Assembly (NCBI GenBank): GCA_024346835.1
Contig: AP024866.1
Location: forward strand, 2,046,001 to 2,110,000
Direction of reading: 5' to 3'
DNA: 64,000 nt
DNA from: Vibrio comitans
GTDB taxonomy: Bacteria; Pseudomonadota; Gammaproteobacteria; Enterobacterales; Vibrionaceae
The notes beneath the pieces were generated by a model. The model saw nothing but the letters and a program-made list of their open reading frames with translations, ran no database searches and had not been told where the DNA came from. This document shows, piece after piece, positions 1-10,083 of this stretch. The position numbers and the translations under genes are program-made. How positions within the stretch are numbered: the stretch's first letter is position 1; each line of letters opens with the position of its first letter.

Positions 1-329
1 AGGATCGCTATTGCTAAACCGCCGACGACTGAAAAGGGCAATACGATCGAAACGTACAACAGTGTATTTTTTAGCGCTTGCCAAAATGCACCGTCATTTT
101 TTAACTCTACATAGTTATCAATCCCAACCCATGAAAAGGTGGTCATCCCCAACTGCCAATCAGTAAATGAAAGAGCAATGATCGCAATAATGGGCCCAAT
201 CAGAAACAGAACCATTAATGAGATTGCAGGAAGTGTTAATAACCAAGCGGTATTCTGCTCTCTGATTTGCCCAAGTGTTTTTTTTACTTTGATGTTTTTC
301 GGCAATGTTGCTGCAATATCTTGCGACAT
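1..329 (-). CDS. ABC transporter permease, MalF/UgpA type (partial, runs off left edge)
   Basis: This is the N-terminal ~109 residues of an inner-membrane permease, cut by the window edge. It starts at ATG 327-329, one base after the TGA of the upstream ATPase gene, so the two are translationally linked. The visible part has a charged N-terminus and a long hydrophobic segment (around ALLTLPAISLMVLFLIGP-like residues). A periplasmic stretch containing SFTDWQ and GIDNYV follows, then a second membrane helix. That layout is typical of MalF/UgpA-type binding-protein-dependent permeases. From its place beside phnX it probably imports a phosphonate such as 2-aminoethylphosphonate, but substrate is inferred only from context. 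The EAA loop and the rest of the protein lie outside the window. Confidence 0.8.
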   Translation of the reverse strand, partial: MSQDIAATLPKNIKVKKTLGQIREQNTAWLLTLPAISLMVLFLIGPIIAIIALSFTDWQLGMTTFSWVGIDNYVELKNDGAFWQALKNTLLYVSIVLPFSVVGGLAIAI

Positions 330-330
330 A

Positions 331-1476
331 TCAGGCAGCCTCCATCATAACGTCGATTTTTTGAATTCGATGACCATGGCGATTAAAGAACATAATTTTT
401 CTGACATTGATTTGCAGATGAATGTTGCCACCTGGAACTAAACCTTCAGATTCATCAGCGGTCAACTTAATCGCTAGGCTTCCCTTTGCCCAAGGTGCAC
501 TCGCAAATATAATTTTTTCTCCACCCATATTTTCAATATGAGTAATTACCGCTGACAAATTGCTCGCTTCGACTATTTTTAGGTCTTCTGAACGCACTGC
601 GATAGTAATTGGCGCATCACAACTGGTTGCATTCAATTTGATACCCGAAAGCTCTTGGCCATCAAAAATAATACTGCCTTCATCATCCACCAAAGCTGGA
701 ATCGTATTAATCTTCGGGCTTCCAATAAACTCTGCCACTTTGAGGTGGTTTGGGTTGTTATACATATTGTTTGGCGTATCAACCTGAATTAATTCACCTT
801 CGACCAAAAGTGCAATACGATCTGACATCGTCATAGCCTCGACTTGGTCATGAGTGACATAGACAAAGGTTGTGCCAAGTTCGCGGTGAAGCTGTGTTAG
901 CTCGCCTCGCATATGAACACGTAGTTTAGCGTCTAGATTTGACAGTGGTTCATCCATTAGGAATGCTGATGGCTCACGCACCATTGCGCGCCCTAGTGCA
1001 ACTCGTTGACACTGTCCACCTGAGAGCTCATTGGGTTTCCTATCAAGCAAGTGTTCAATATGCAATTGTGCAGCCACCTCTTGTACTCGAGCATCGACTT
1101 CTCTTAACGTCGCTTTACTGTCTTGTGACAACAGTGTCGCTAATGGAAGACGGTGCCAAAAGGGTGTACGCATGCGCAAAGGAACACGCATATTGTCTCT
1201 AACCGTAAGGTGGGGATAGAGCGCATAAGACTGAAACACCATGGCAAGATCACGCTCTTTTGGTCTTTTGTCTGAAATATCAGTGCCACCAATACGAATA
1301 GAGCCTGATGATTGTTCTTCTAATCCAGAAATGATGCGTAATAAGGTTGATTTACCGCTTCCTGAAGCGCCAACTAAGGTCATAAACTCGCCGTCTTTGA
1401 TCTCAAGGTTAATGCCTTTAAGGATCTCAGTTTGACCAAATGATTTTTTAATGTTCGAAAGATGAATATCTGCCAT
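331..1476 (-). CDS. ABC transporter ATP-binding protein, MalK/UgpC-like, probable phosphonate uptake
   Basis: Cytoplasmic ATPase of an importer, 381 aa. Walker A GASGSGKST is at residues 36-44, followed by the Q-loop, the signature LSGGQCQRVALGRAM near 150, Walker B with LMDEPLSNLDAK near 172 and the switch His in VTHDQ. The extra C-terminal ~140 residues match the regulatory OB/TOBE region of the MalK/UgpC/PotA group. The length is normal for that group. It lies 21 bp after phnX and directly before the permease, so the three are probably co-transcribed. The Vibrio clusters carrying phnX usually encode a 2-aminoethylphosphonate transporter, and this is the likeliest role. A sugar-phosphate transporter is the alternative, since the ATPase alone does not define substrate. 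Confidence 0.88.
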   Translation of the reverse strand: MADIHLSNIKKSFGQTEILKGINLEIKDGEFMTLVGASGSGKSTLLRIISGLEEQSSGSIRIGGTDISDKRPKERDLAMVFQSYALYPHLTVRDNMRVPLRMRTPFWHRLPLATLLSQDSKATLREVDARVQEVAAQLHIEHLLDRKPNELSGGQCQRVALGRAMVREPSAFLMDEPLSNLDAKLRVHMRGELTQLHRELGTTFVYVTHDQVEAMTMSDRIALLVEGELIQVDTPNNMYNNPNHLKVAEFIGSPKINTIPALVDDEGSIIFDGQELSGIKLNATSCDAPITIAVRSEDLKIVEASNLSAVITHIENMGGEKIIFASAPWAKGSLAIKLTADESEGLVPGGNIHLQINVRKIMFFNRHGHRIQKIDVMMEAA

Positions 1477-1497
1477 GATGTTATGTCTTTATTTTGG

Positions 1498-2313
1498 TTA
1501 TGGACGTTCGCCGTCTGCAATACGGCGGTTGATGTCGGTAATGACCGAAGGAAGATCAGCAATGGTATCGATGACATAGTGAGCATTAGCAGCACGCATT
1601 TTATTACCTGCACGCTCTCTTGCCTGAGATATTTCATCTTCGGAAGCTTGTAAAAATTCATCCAGAGTAAAGCCTGCTTCATTGCCTGATAACGCGAGTC
1701 CAACTGTCCACATACCGGCATTCAGACCCTCATCAATCCCTGGAATCGCATCATCTACTTTTACACAGTGAGCAACATTGTTGATGCCAAGCTCAATGAC
1801 ATTCTGTAATGCCATCCATGGGCCAGGGCGACTCCCTGCCTCAAGATCATCACTGGCTACAACACAGTCTGGCTGGTAGCCCATTTGGTTCGCTGCCACA
1901 ACCAAGGCATCCATAACGGGACGAGGATAACCAGAGCATGAGCCGACTTTAATCTCATTCTCACGCAAGAACTCAAGTGTGTGTTTCGCACCTGGGATTA
2001 GGGATGCGTGTTCAGGCTGTTTCACTTTCTCGATCTGTAGGGGCATAAAAGTATTGTAAATTTCAGTTACTTGCGCATCAGTCATTGGCATTCCAAATCG
2101 CTCTGTCCAACGCTCAGAAATCACAGGATCATTGCCTAATGTGCGAATATGATCCCACTTCCCCATCCCCATTGGGCCTCGAGCTTCATTAAGGGAGATC
2201 TCAAAATCAAAAGCTTGTTTGAATGCCTCAACAAAGATCGTGGTGGGTGCAAAAGAACCAAAATCGACCGTTGTGCCTGCCCAGTCAAAGATAACTGCTT
2301 GTACTTTGTTCAT
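1498..2313 (-). CDS. phnX: Phosphonoacetaldehyde hydrolase (phosphonatase)
   Basis: HAD-superfamily enzyme that splits the C-P bond of phosphonoacetaldehyde to acetaldehyde and phosphate, the second step of 2-aminoethylphosphonate breakdown. It has 271 aa, the usual length. The nucleophile Asp10 sits in the motif [12 protein letters not shown]. Lys52 in GMGKWDHIR corresponds to the Schiff-base lysine that distinguishes PhnX from other HAD hydrolases. The later motifs [24 protein letters not shown] and [12 protein letters not shown] are also present. It lies 26 bp after the alcohol dehydrogenase gene and 21 bp before the ABC ATPase gene, on one strand. The transaminase PhnW that would feed it is not in the visible part of the cluster and may lie left of the window. 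Confidence 0.93.
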   Translation of the reverse strand: MNKVQAVIFDWAGTTVDFGSFAPTTIFVEAFKQAFDFEISLNEARGPMGMGKWDHIRTLGNDPVISERWTERFGMPMTDAQVTEIYNTFMPLQIEKVKQPEHASLIPGAKHTLEFLRENEIKVGSCSGYPRPVMDALVVAANQMGYQPDCVVASDDLEAGSRPGPWMALQNVIELGINNVAHCVKVDDAIPGIDEGLNAGMWTVGLALSGNEAGFTLDEFLQASEDEISQARERAGNKMRAANAHYVIDTIADLPSVITDINRRIADGERP

Positions 2314-2339
2314 AATTAAACCTGTTTATTTTTCGCTAA

Positions 2340-3437
2340 TTAAAATTTGGAAAGTAATGTTTCGACACAGCCTGAAAAGTTTTGACCACGCTGACCTAAA
2401 GCTGCTTTGCTAACAAGCTCTTGCCATTTTTCATCTGAATAACCGTAGTCTCGTGGGCTGATCGCAACATCCAAAGACATAAGGAATTGCTCCATCTTTT
2501 GCCCAGCTAGCTCGATACTGGAACCGAAGATATCTTTGATGTATTCAATTAACTCGACATCGTCATGATCAACAGCACGAATAATCGCAGGAAGAGTAAA
2601 GCTACACGCTATTCCGTGAGCGATACCTTTTTCCAGAGTGACTGCATAGGACATGTTATGCGCAATCGAGGTCTTGGTATTTGAAAATGCCAGTCCTGCC
2701 ATAAGCGCGGCTTCTTGCATTTTGGTGCGAAGCGCAAGATTGGTTGGTTCTTGTACTAGTTGCGGTAGTATTTCGATGATGGCTTTACTAGCGTTGACAG
2801 CAAACATGGCACTCACCGGATTACGGTTTTTGTTCCACAAACTTTCTAGTGCATGTGATAAAGCATCTAGCCCTGTGCTGACCGTAATTGGTAACGGTAA
2901 CTTGGCAGTAAATGGAGCATGTACAATGGCTGCACGAGGATATAACCTTTCATCCGATAATGAGTACTTCGCATCATTTTTCGGGTCCCATACGGTGCCC
3001 CAATGCGTCACTTCACTTCCGGTACCCGCTGTTGTTGGGATAGCAATTATCTCTTTAAAAGACAGTTGCTCAGGCTCAATTTGACTCTTCAAAAACTTTT
3101 CTACTAGAGCAAAATCACCACAGCTCGCAGCAAGCACTTTCGTGGTGTCCATCACAGAACCACCGCCCAAAGCGATAAAAACCTCTGTTGCTTGCGTTTG
3201 TTGACCTAACTCATAGCAAAGTTCGGTCAAGTTCTCGAAATGAGGATTCTCTACGACACCGTCGATAATACTAACTGGAGAATGACCCAAAGCATCGATG
3301 ACCTCAGCGCTATACTGGGAGAAAATATCATTCGAGTAAGTCACAATCGAATAGGCTCGACCTTTGACCAACTCTTGCAAAGTGTTTAATGCCCCGTGAC
3401 CACTAATGATCTCAACGGGATTCTGGAAACGCCACAT
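2340..3437 (-). CDS. Iron-containing alcohol dehydrogenase, PsrA / phosphonoacetaldehyde reductase-like
   Basis: Group III (Fe-dependent) NAD(P)H alcohol dehydrogenase of 365 aa. The nucleotide-binding GGGS motif is at residues 91-94 and is followed by DTTK. The metal-binding region includes TGLDALSHALESLW and the later His-rich helix KGIAHGIACSF. It is the first visible gene of the minus-strand phosphonate operon, 26 bp before phnX. Two roles fit. It could reduce the acetaldehyde released by PhnX, or it could reduce phosphonoacetaldehyde to 2-hydroxyethylphosphonate, as the related phosphonoacetaldehyde reductases do. The sequence alone does not decide between them. The start at 3435-3437 gives a family-like N-terminus (MWRFQNPVEIISG). 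Confidence 0.85.
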   Translation of the reverse strand: MWRFQNPVEIISGHGALNTLQELVKGRAYSIVTYSNDIFSQYSAEVIDALGHSPVSIIDGVVENPHFENLTELCYELGQQTQATEVFIALGGGSVMDTTKVLAASCGDFALVEKFLKSQIEPEQLSFKEIIAIPTTAGTGSEVTHWGTVWDPKNDAKYSLSDERLYPRAAIVHAPFTAKLPLPITVSTGLDALSHALESLWNKNRNPVSAMFAVNASKAIIEILPQLVQEPTNLALRTKMQEAALMAGLAFSNTKTSIAHNMSYAVTLEKGIAHGIACSFTLPAIIRAVDHDDVELIEYIKDIFGSSIELAGQKMEQFLMSLDVAISPRDYGYSDEKWQELVSKAALGQRGQNFSGCVETLLSKF

Positions 3438-3523
3438 CGTAACTCTTGAACTTCATGTTGTTGTTTGATGCTGGCTATCTTGAAATAGAAATATTGAATC
3501 TATATTACATATAACTAGATATA

Positions 3524-3541
3524 ATCTAATTAAGATTAGAT
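3524..3541. promoter_or_regulatory. Inverted repeat in the promoter region of the phosphonate operon
   Basis: ATCTAAT (3524-3530) and ATTAGAT (3535-3541) form a perfect 7-bp inverted repeat around a 4-base centre, within a very AT-rich stretch about 90 bases upstream of the first operon gene. This size and symmetry suit a dimeric regulator. The regulator itself is unknown. Confidence 0.35.
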
Positions 3542-3687
3542 CCAGCTCCATTTTCCGTCATGAAAACACAATAAAATATTCATCTAAAAGCCATATAAGG
3601 AAAGGCTATACAAGTGATGGGAATATACCTAAGTAAGAGGTATCAGGAAAACGGGGCTGCGTTACGGTCCTTTAAAGAAAAGACTAG

Positions 3688-4439
<752 letters not shown>

Positions 4440-4552
4440 CCTTGAGGTATCATGCAACTAACAAATTAAATCGTACCCGGCATGCATTTAAACAGTAGAT
4501 TTATACGAATGATAAACTTCTATTTTCGCCTAATGGGTTTAGAAAGTAGACG

Positions 4553-4933
4553 CTAGTAGGTAACGCATTGGTTTGACATCGCACCCTTATTCATATCGAT
4601 AACTTCGACATTGGAATTATCGGTGGTAACAGTCAGCATTGTAAGCACACCATCACTCAGTTCATAGATAATGGTTTGTTCGTGAAACATTCCAGGATCT
4701 TTCACTACTATTTTTAGGTACTCAAAGCTAGTATCTACGCTTACTACCTGGTAAGTTCCTTGAACAGTTCTCCCCCTGTGCGTCTCAACGTAACTGTATT
4801 TATTCCCACGTATTTGAACGGAAAGCTGATATGGATCAGAGCCATTTTCTACACATGATATGTTGATTTGATTTTCTGCAGAAGCAGGGAGCGATAGCAT
4901 TGCCAAAATGGAAAGTAATATGCGTTTATTCAT
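4553..4933 (-). CDS. Small secreted hypothetical protein
   Basis: A 126-aa protein with a clear Sec signal peptide (MNKRILLSILAMLSLPASA, cleavage after ASA). The mature domain of about 105 residues is rich in beta-prone residues and holds two cysteines, in ISCVENG and SNQCVTY, that could form a disulfide in the periplasm. A good ribosome site (AAGGA) lies 7-8 bases before the ATG at 4931-4933. I do not recognise the family. It stands alone between the IS remnant and a divergent hydrolase gene, and nothing in the context suggests a pathway. Confidence 0.65.
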   Translation of the reverse strand: MNKRILLSILAMLSLPASAENQINISCVENGSDPYQLSVQIRGNKYSYVETHRGRTVQGTYQVVSVDTSFEYLKIVVKDPGMFHEQTIIYELSDGVLTMLTVTTDNSNVEVIDMNKGAMSNQCVTY

Positions 4934-5244
4934 TATTGTCCTTGGAAACGAAGAACCCGACGAAGTTGTGCACTATAGAGATTGGATGTGTTTTTGTTGG
5001 AATAATCGAAATTTCGATTTTCGATGAGATGCACAAATTAAATTACAGCCTCGGCGTTTCAGGATTTAATTGCATCAACTCAATGGCTACCTTGATTATT
5101 ATCTGTTTTGACCTTCGTTAACCAAGCTATATTAAAGCAGAAGACCCCAGCTAAAAGTGTTCATGTTTTGAAGTTGAGTAACGGTTAACCTAAGGTAGAA
5201 ATTTCACTCGGGTTTCTACCCCCTCAATAACGTAATTTGAGCGT
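4934..5244. other. Intergenic region without a recognised feature
   Basis: About 310 bases between the divergent secreted protein and the hydrolase. It must contain both promoters. No open frame with a convincing ribosome site, no RNA gene and no terminator were seen. Confidence 0.4.
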
Positions 5245-6090
5245 ATGTCGAAAAAATTAACCATCTTCTTAGCTGTATCAATGGTAGTGACCATCTTCAT
5301 TAGTGTAATTGTGTCGCTGAACATTGGTCGAAAACAGTTTCAACAGAGTACATTTGTAACTAAATCGTTAGGTAGCGCTAGCCCCACTGATGTTGGGCTG
5401 AACTATGAAAATATCGACATTGCTGTGGGTTCACGTGTGCTAAAGGCTTGGTATATCCCTGCAAGCCACGAATCCGGTTCGGTAATGGTCTTCCATGGTC
5501 AGAATGAATCTTTATCTGATTGGATATCAGCTATAGAGCATTTAAACCAACAAGGCTTGTCGGTATTTGTGTTCGACTACAGTGGTTTTGGTGAAAGTCA
5601 GGGGGAACCATCGGTCGCAGCGCTACGAGAAGACGCGTCGGCAGCTTACGGTGAGTTTAGGAAACGAGTAGGTCATCTTCCTTCATATTTTCTTGGGTAT
5701 TCTTTAGGGGCAGGGATTCTAATAGATGCCTTGAGTCACAATAATATGCCCGCCAATGGCGTAATTCTAGTTAGTCCTTTCTCGTCTATAAGGGATGTCG
5801 CGGTTCAGAGTGGCTCTGTGCCACGATTATTCTCATTCGTAGTTCCCAATGCCTATGACAATGTCACCATGGTCAAATCACTACAACTTCCAATCCACAT
5901 TGTGCATAGCGAAACAGACGGTCGCTTTCCTGTTTGGATGGCTAAGAAAATTTACGCAGCTAACTCCAATGCTGATTTGACGATTGTCCCAACGCCTACA
6001 CACTCCGATTTTTTGAAAAGCCAACATGAACTAGGCGGTGCAGGCGAGAAACTTTGGAGTGCTGTATTGGCTCCAATGACCTCAGATTAA
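5245..6090 (+). CDS. Alpha/beta hydrolase with N-terminal membrane anchor
   Basis: A 281-aa serine hydrolase of the alpha/beta fold. A single hydrophobic helix near the N-terminus (about residues 5-25) acts as an anchor or uncleaved signal, so the catalytic domain probably faces the periplasm. The oxyanion region is VFHGQNES and the lid-preceding motif is FDYSGFGESQGEPS. The nucleophile elbow is GYSLGAG with Ser153. The acid is probably Asp225 (SETDGRFP) and the base His253 (PTHSDF), so the triad looks complete. The family covers esterases, lipases and peptidases, and the substrate cannot be told. The ribosome site before ATG 5245 is weak. Confidence 0.85.
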   Translation: MSKKLTIFLAVSMVVTIFISVIVSLNIGRKQFQQSTFVTKSLGSASPTDVGLNYENIDIAVGSRVLKAWYIPASHESGSVMVFHGQNESLSDWISAIEHLNQQGLSVFVFDYSGFGESQGEPSVAALREDASAAYGEFRKRVGHLPSYFLGYSLGAGILIDALSHNNMPANGVILVSPFSSIRDVAVQSGSVPRLFSFVVPNAYDNVTMVKSLQLPIHIVHSETDGRFPVWMAKKIYAANSNADLTIVPTPTHSDFLKSQHELGGAGEKLWSAVLAPMTSD

Positions 6091-6172
6091 TATTAGAGTT
6101 AGTGAATTAGCTGTCTAATACACAGCCTCTTCCGACTTAAGTTGCTTGTTATACCAACGACTTAAGAAAATA

Positions 6173-6307
6173 TTATTTATTGCTTTTCTTATCAGACAAA
6201 TACTCTGCATACTTTTTAGAAATTAATTGATGGATATGCAGTCCTGTATTACGAACAAGATACCAATCTAAAGCAGCCAGAATAATTAAACCTATTATCG
6301 TTCCCAT
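6173..6307 (-). CDS. Small single-pass membrane protein, hypothetical
   Basis: A 44-aa frame starting at ATG 6305-6307 with the ribosome site GAGGG 6-7 bases upstream. A longer in-frame start exists upstream but lacks a good ribosome site. The product begins MGTIIGLIILAALDWYLV, a single membrane helix, followed by a short charged cytoplasmic tail rich in Lys. No family is recognised. It sits between a hydrolase gene and an acetyltransferase gene, both ending or starting far enough away to make it monocistronic. Confidence 0.5.
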   Translation of the reverse strand: MGTIIGLIILAALDWYLVRNTGLHIHQLISKKYAEYLSDKKSNK

Positions 6308-6682
6308 TATAAACCCTCGATACACATTGAAATGCAACACTATCAGATAGTTAAGAACAACACTTTGAAACAAAACACACTATTGCGACTGCATCTAGAT
6401 GGGTAGCAAATATTTCAACCATGACATTTTAATATCGTGCCAGCGAGAATTTTTACTGGCATATATAACTAACTGGTCACAGCACAGTATCAACTTGCAC
6501 TTTCCTATTTCATTACCGATTTATCAATAGGTTACTGAAGGGGAAAGCACAATATTAAAGCTTCGCCATAAAGAAAGTTCAGAAAGCTAATCCAAAGTTA
6601 GGGATTTGAAATCAGGTTGAATTTCATTCTAGTTAACTTCGAGGCAAAAGTTAGTCAAGTCTTGGCAACGCTGGCATATACT
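6308..6682. other. Intergenic region, no feature recognised apart from the terminator at its right edge
   Basis: About 375 AT-rich bases. No convincing open frame or RNA gene was seen. The hairpin listed separately lies at the right end. Confidence 0.4.
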
Positions 6683-6715
6683 GAAACGCCCAAAGTTATT
6701 AGCTTTGGGCGTTTC
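6683..6715 (-). terminator. Rho-independent terminator of the acetyltransferase gene
   Basis: GAAACGCCCAAAG (6683-6695) pairs perfectly with CTTTGGGCGTTTC (6703-6715) around a 7-base loop, just after the acetyltransferase stop. Runs of A or T within the stem ends allow function in either direction. Confidence 0.8.
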
Positions 6716-6747
6716 TTCTAACAAACTAGGTTACGACAAACCGAGCT

Positions 6748-7179
6748 TTAAAGTGTCATATGCAGAATTGGAAAAGGTTTTCCCATATCATCAAGTGGCG
6801 AACGCGAAACGACTTTGAAACCCATATGCTCATAGAAGCCTACTGCCTGTGGATTTTGTTCGTTTACATCGACTTTGGTTGCGCCTAACTGCTCTATTGC
6901 GTATTGCAGTAGCACCTTACCAACGCCTTGCCCTCTTGCCTCGTTTAAGATGAAAAGCATTTCAACCTTTGAATCGTGGATACCCACGAAGCCTAGAATT
7001 GAACCACTTTCATTCTTCACACATCTTAACGTGACAGCAGGAAAAGCCTGCTCAATGATAATTGGTTTAAAAAACTCAATATCTTCTTCTGTAATGAAGT
7101 CATGAGTTGCTCGGACTGAATTTTCCCAAACACTAAGCATTTCTGCGTAATTATTAGGAAGCACATTTTCTACAATCAT
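6748..7179 (-). CDS. GNAT N-acetyltransferase, YjaB family
   Basis: A 143-aa acetyl-CoA-dependent N-acetyltransferase. The N-terminal WENSVRATHDFITEEDI, the acetyl-CoA loop EARGQGVGKVLLQYA (R/Q-x-x-G-x-G/A pattern), and the C-terminal VNEQNPQAVGFYEHMGFKVVSRSPLDDMGKPFPILHM match E. coli YjaB closely as remembered. YjaB has been described as a protein-lysine or small-molecule acetyltransferase. The specific substrate here is unknown. It is monocistronic and followed by a strong terminator. Confidence 0.85.
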   Translation of the reverse strand: MIVENVLPNNYAEMLSVWENSVRATHDFITEEDIEFFKPIIIEQAFPAVTLRCVKNESGSILGFVGIHDSKVEMLFILNEARGQGVGKVLLQYAIEQLGATKVDVNEQNPQAVGFYEHMGFKVVSRSPLDDMGKPFPILHMTL

Positions 7180-7375
7180 TGGATTTTCTCTAAAGTTGAC
7201 TGAAATTCATGTGCAGCCGCGTGAGCGCATTTTACCCTCGAAGTATATGTCCGTCCATCGACTATCGACATTACTTTTGTGTAGTGAATGGTCAATAATC
7301 AGCACTAGAGTGAGCAGTGAAGTGTTTGAATCAGCCTCAATAAAGAGGCTGATAATTACCTATGAAGAACACTGT

Positions 7376-8650
7376 TTAGTGAGTTCTATTTGGACTATAG
7401 GTAGGAATATTAACAAGTTCCTGTGAGTTAAAATCATCTTTTTTGAACAACAATGGATAGAAAAACTCACGCAAAGAACCATGAAAATCACGCACACTTT
7501 GCTCATAAGCCAGCGAAGCTTCAACGTCAGTATCTGCCAATGACAGCATCAGTCTTTGTGTCAGCATCGGTGGTGAAATGAGTGAAAGTATTCCTGACGC
7601 ATCATCTTTTTTAACGATGGAATCCCTATAAGCTTGCGACAACTCAGCGGCTTGCTGATCACCAACTTGCTGGAAGGCGTAATACCATTTCCAATGAAAC
7701 GATGACTCCATTGTTGTGTATTGTTCCCACTCTGGATGTGTTACCAAGAACTGCTCCCATGTCGCGGAATAAGGTTTATCCCACGCGCCATTCACTGCTT
7801 CACGTTGCAGCAAAACGATCTCACCACCATTCGGGCTCTCAATTGATTGGTTAATTACGGTTTCACCAACGACAGGCAAGATCACCGTAAGAACTAACCA
7901 CCCAGCTAGGAGGACTGAAGCTATACGAGGTGAGCTTTGACCGCGCGCTAGCATTATGCGCCCGACAACCATAGTCACCACGACCCAAAACAGCAGGTGT
8001 CCAAGCATGACTAGCACCATAAGCCCTGTCTTCAATATTGGGGCTTGCATAAGAACGGCGCCCACAATGAAGGGGACCAACATGACCATAGCAAGCGATG
8101 CGGACAGCACGAATGCTCGTGCAAACCATAACTTGCGCTGGTTCTTAGCCGTCACGATAAGCAGATCATAACGCCCCGCTTCACGCTCACCTGAACGCAG
8201 GTCATGCAATAGAAGGATGACAAAAATAGGAAGCAGAACCGAGACTATGAACGCAAAGTCAAAACGCCCTAATAGCGATAACTCTGGGTTCTCGGCGTCT
8301 GTTTCATGTATTTGCCCTTCCAGCGCAAGCATACGAATACGGTGCTTCCATGGGTAAACATCACGCTGGCCCATCGCGGCAAAGGCCAAAGACGAAGGTT
8401 CATCGTACGTAACATGAAAACTGTAGTAGGCTGCATCACCAAAATCGACTTGAGAGGCTAATACACTCTCTCGGTCAACCGTGTCTTTTTCTATTAGACG
8501 TTCGATGGTGCTTTGCTGTTGATGAGTTTCAACGACTCCGCTCCAAACTGAAAAAACAGAGAGCAAAAAGACGGCTAAAAGGAAAAATACAATATAACGC
8601 TGCTTAGCAAGAAATCGCATTTCCCTGTATAAATCGGAAAATAATACCAT
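7376..8650 (-). CDS. ABC-2 type exporter permease, DUF3526-like (second permease)
   Basis: A 424-aa integral membrane protein, third gene of a three-gene exporter operon. One membrane helix near the N-terminus is followed by a long periplasmic segment (about residues 40-160). Five or so further helices lie between about 125 and 265, followed by another extracytoplasmic stretch. This pattern is that of ABC-2 permeases carrying DUF3526, related to NosY. Its ATG overlaps the stop of the upstream permease by one base (TAATG), indicating translational coupling. It likely forms a heterodimer with the product of 8650-10083. The substrate is unknown. DUF3526 transporters sit beside TonB receptors or copper genes in other genomes, but no such gene is near here. 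Confidence 0.8.
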   Translation of the reverse strand: MVLFSDLYREMRFLAKQRYIVFFLLAVFLLSVFSVWSGVVETHQQQSTIERLIEKDTVDRESVLASQVDFGDAAYYSFHVTYDEPSSLAFAAMGQRDVYPWKHRIRMLALEGQIHETDAENPELSLLGRFDFAFIVSVLLPIFVILLLHDLRSGEREAGRYDLLIVTAKNQRKLWFARAFVLSASLAMVMLVPFIVGAVLMQAPILKTGLMVLVMLGHLLFWVVVTMVVGRIMLARGQSSPRIASVLLAGWLVLTVILPVVGETVINQSIESPNGGEIVLLQREAVNGAWDKPYSATWEQFLVTHPEWEQYTTMESSFHWKWYYAFQQVGDQQAAELSQAYRDSIVKKDDASGILSLISPPMLTQRLMLSLADTDVEASLAYEQSVRDFHGSLREFFYPLLFKKDDFNSQELVNIPTYSPNRTH

Positions 8651-10083
8651 TACAAAATTCTTCTGCTTGCTTTCTTAATTAGTAACAACATCAACCCAAA
8701 CCAGAACAGTAATTGAAGGGAATAATGCAGGCTGTGGTCCAGACGGAAGCCACTAGATTCAGGTTCAAATGAGAAATCAGACAGTACGTCCCAGTGACTT
8801 GCATCGACGCGGGCGGCTATCGCAGTCTCATCATTTTTGTAGCGATTTACGTCAGCGTCATAATCAAGGTCATGGGCATGTACGTGGTTCAATGCCTGAA
8901 CAAAATCAAATCTAAGATTTTCTGCTTCACGTAAAAAACGGTGATGCGTTTCTAGGTTTGTTCCTGAGATCATCATGGAGAAAGTACGAATGGATACCAT
9001 TGGTGATAGCCAGCCAAACTCACGCGCGATTTTTGCCTGAGCCAGCTCTTCATCCATGCGATTATCGGCGTATTTATTCAGCACGTCGGTCAGTTTCTTC
9101 TCTGAATACGTTGCAACGACACCACGAAAGTTAAGTGGCAGCTCCGAAATATCGTCCACTCCATATTGATCAAGTAAGTCTTGTTTTAGCTTCTCAAACG
9201 CAGGATCCGATGCGTTATGTCCATCACCCAGCGCACGCAATTCTTCACGTACAGCAAAGTCGGTTTCAAGTTTGCTCGGTGATGAAACAAAAGTCGCAGC
9301 AGTAGAGCTGCCTATTCGTGGAACCAGAATGCAGAGAATTACCCATAATCCAATCAAGATTGCGAAGCTTGCATTACTGCGAGAACTGATGGTTGATACC
9401 CAAAGGACAATTGCGCTCCAGATCAAAATATAGATGGTATAACCCAATATAAAACTCGCAGAGATTAAGAACGACTCACCATTCAAAACAGCCCACAAAC
9501 TGGCAAGAATGAGCGGAGCAAGCATCAAAAGCCCGCTACCAAAAAGTGATAAGAACTTGCCCCCCAAAATATGCCTAGCTTTTACACCTTGAGTAATCAA
9601 AACGTGCAGAGTACCCGCTTCTTTCTCGCGCGTGATGCAAGAATAGCCAACGAGAATCAACAGCAATGGGACAATAACCTGCAGCATGAATGCTGGCGAC
9701 AGACTGCTAAAACGAGTCATGCCACTAGACTGGCGCTGGTCAGCAAACATGGCGCTATTCTGTTGGTGCCCTTCTAAGAAGATCGCCGTCCCCGTATACG
9801 CATCAACACCTGGATCTATGATACTCAACGGCGAAGGCGCCCTGAAAACATAGTGCCCATAGTGGACCATTCGGTGTGGGTGCCTGTCTGGTTGATCTAA
9901 AAAATTAGCTTCTGAAACTTTCTGTAGCTCAGCTCTTTCTGCCGACGCCTGGCGCATTTCAACGGCATTAATCACTACCGAGGCCAACGACAAAACAAGA
10001 CCAATAAGAACAACGGTTGTTGCTACACGAGTACGTCGCCAATATCGCCACTCATCGCGCATGACTAATTTTATGATGTTCAT
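8650..10083 (-). CDS. ABC-2 type exporter permease, DUF3526-like (first permease)
   Basis: A 477-aa membrane protein with the same architecture as its downstream partner. It has an N-terminal helix (about residues 20-40) and a periplasmic segment. A helix bundle with the motif YSCITREKEAGTLHVLITQG follows, typical of ABC-2 permeases just before the coupling helix. A large extracytoplasmic insert (about 265-430) precedes the final C-terminal helix LQLLFWFGLMLLLIKK. It overlaps by one base (TAATG) with the ATPase gene before it and the permease after it. Together with the ATPase it should form an ABC exporter or mechanotransducing complex. No substrate can be assigned. Confidence 0.82.
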   Translation of the reverse strand: MNIIKLVMRDEWRYWRRTRVATTVVLIGLVLSLASVVINAVEMRQASAERAELQKVSEANFLDQPDRHPHRMVHYGHYVFRAPSPLSIIDPGVDAYTGTAIFLEGHQQNSAMFADQRQSSGMTRFSSLSPAFMLQVIVPLLLILVGYSCITREKEAGTLHVLITQGVKARHILGGKFLSLFGSGLLMLAPLILASLWAVLNGESFLISASFILGYTIYILIWSAIVLWVSTISSRSNASFAILIGLWVILCILVPRIGSSTAATFVSSPSKLETDFAVREELRALGDGHNASDPAFEKLKQDLLDQYGVDDISELPLNFRGVVATYSEKKLTDVLNKYADNRMDEELAQAKIAREFGWLSPMVSIRTFSMMISGTNLETHHRFLREAENLRFDFVQALNHVHAHDLDYDADVNRYKNDETAIAARVDASHWDVLSDFSFEPESSGFRLDHSLHYSLQLLFWFGLMLLLIKKASRRIL

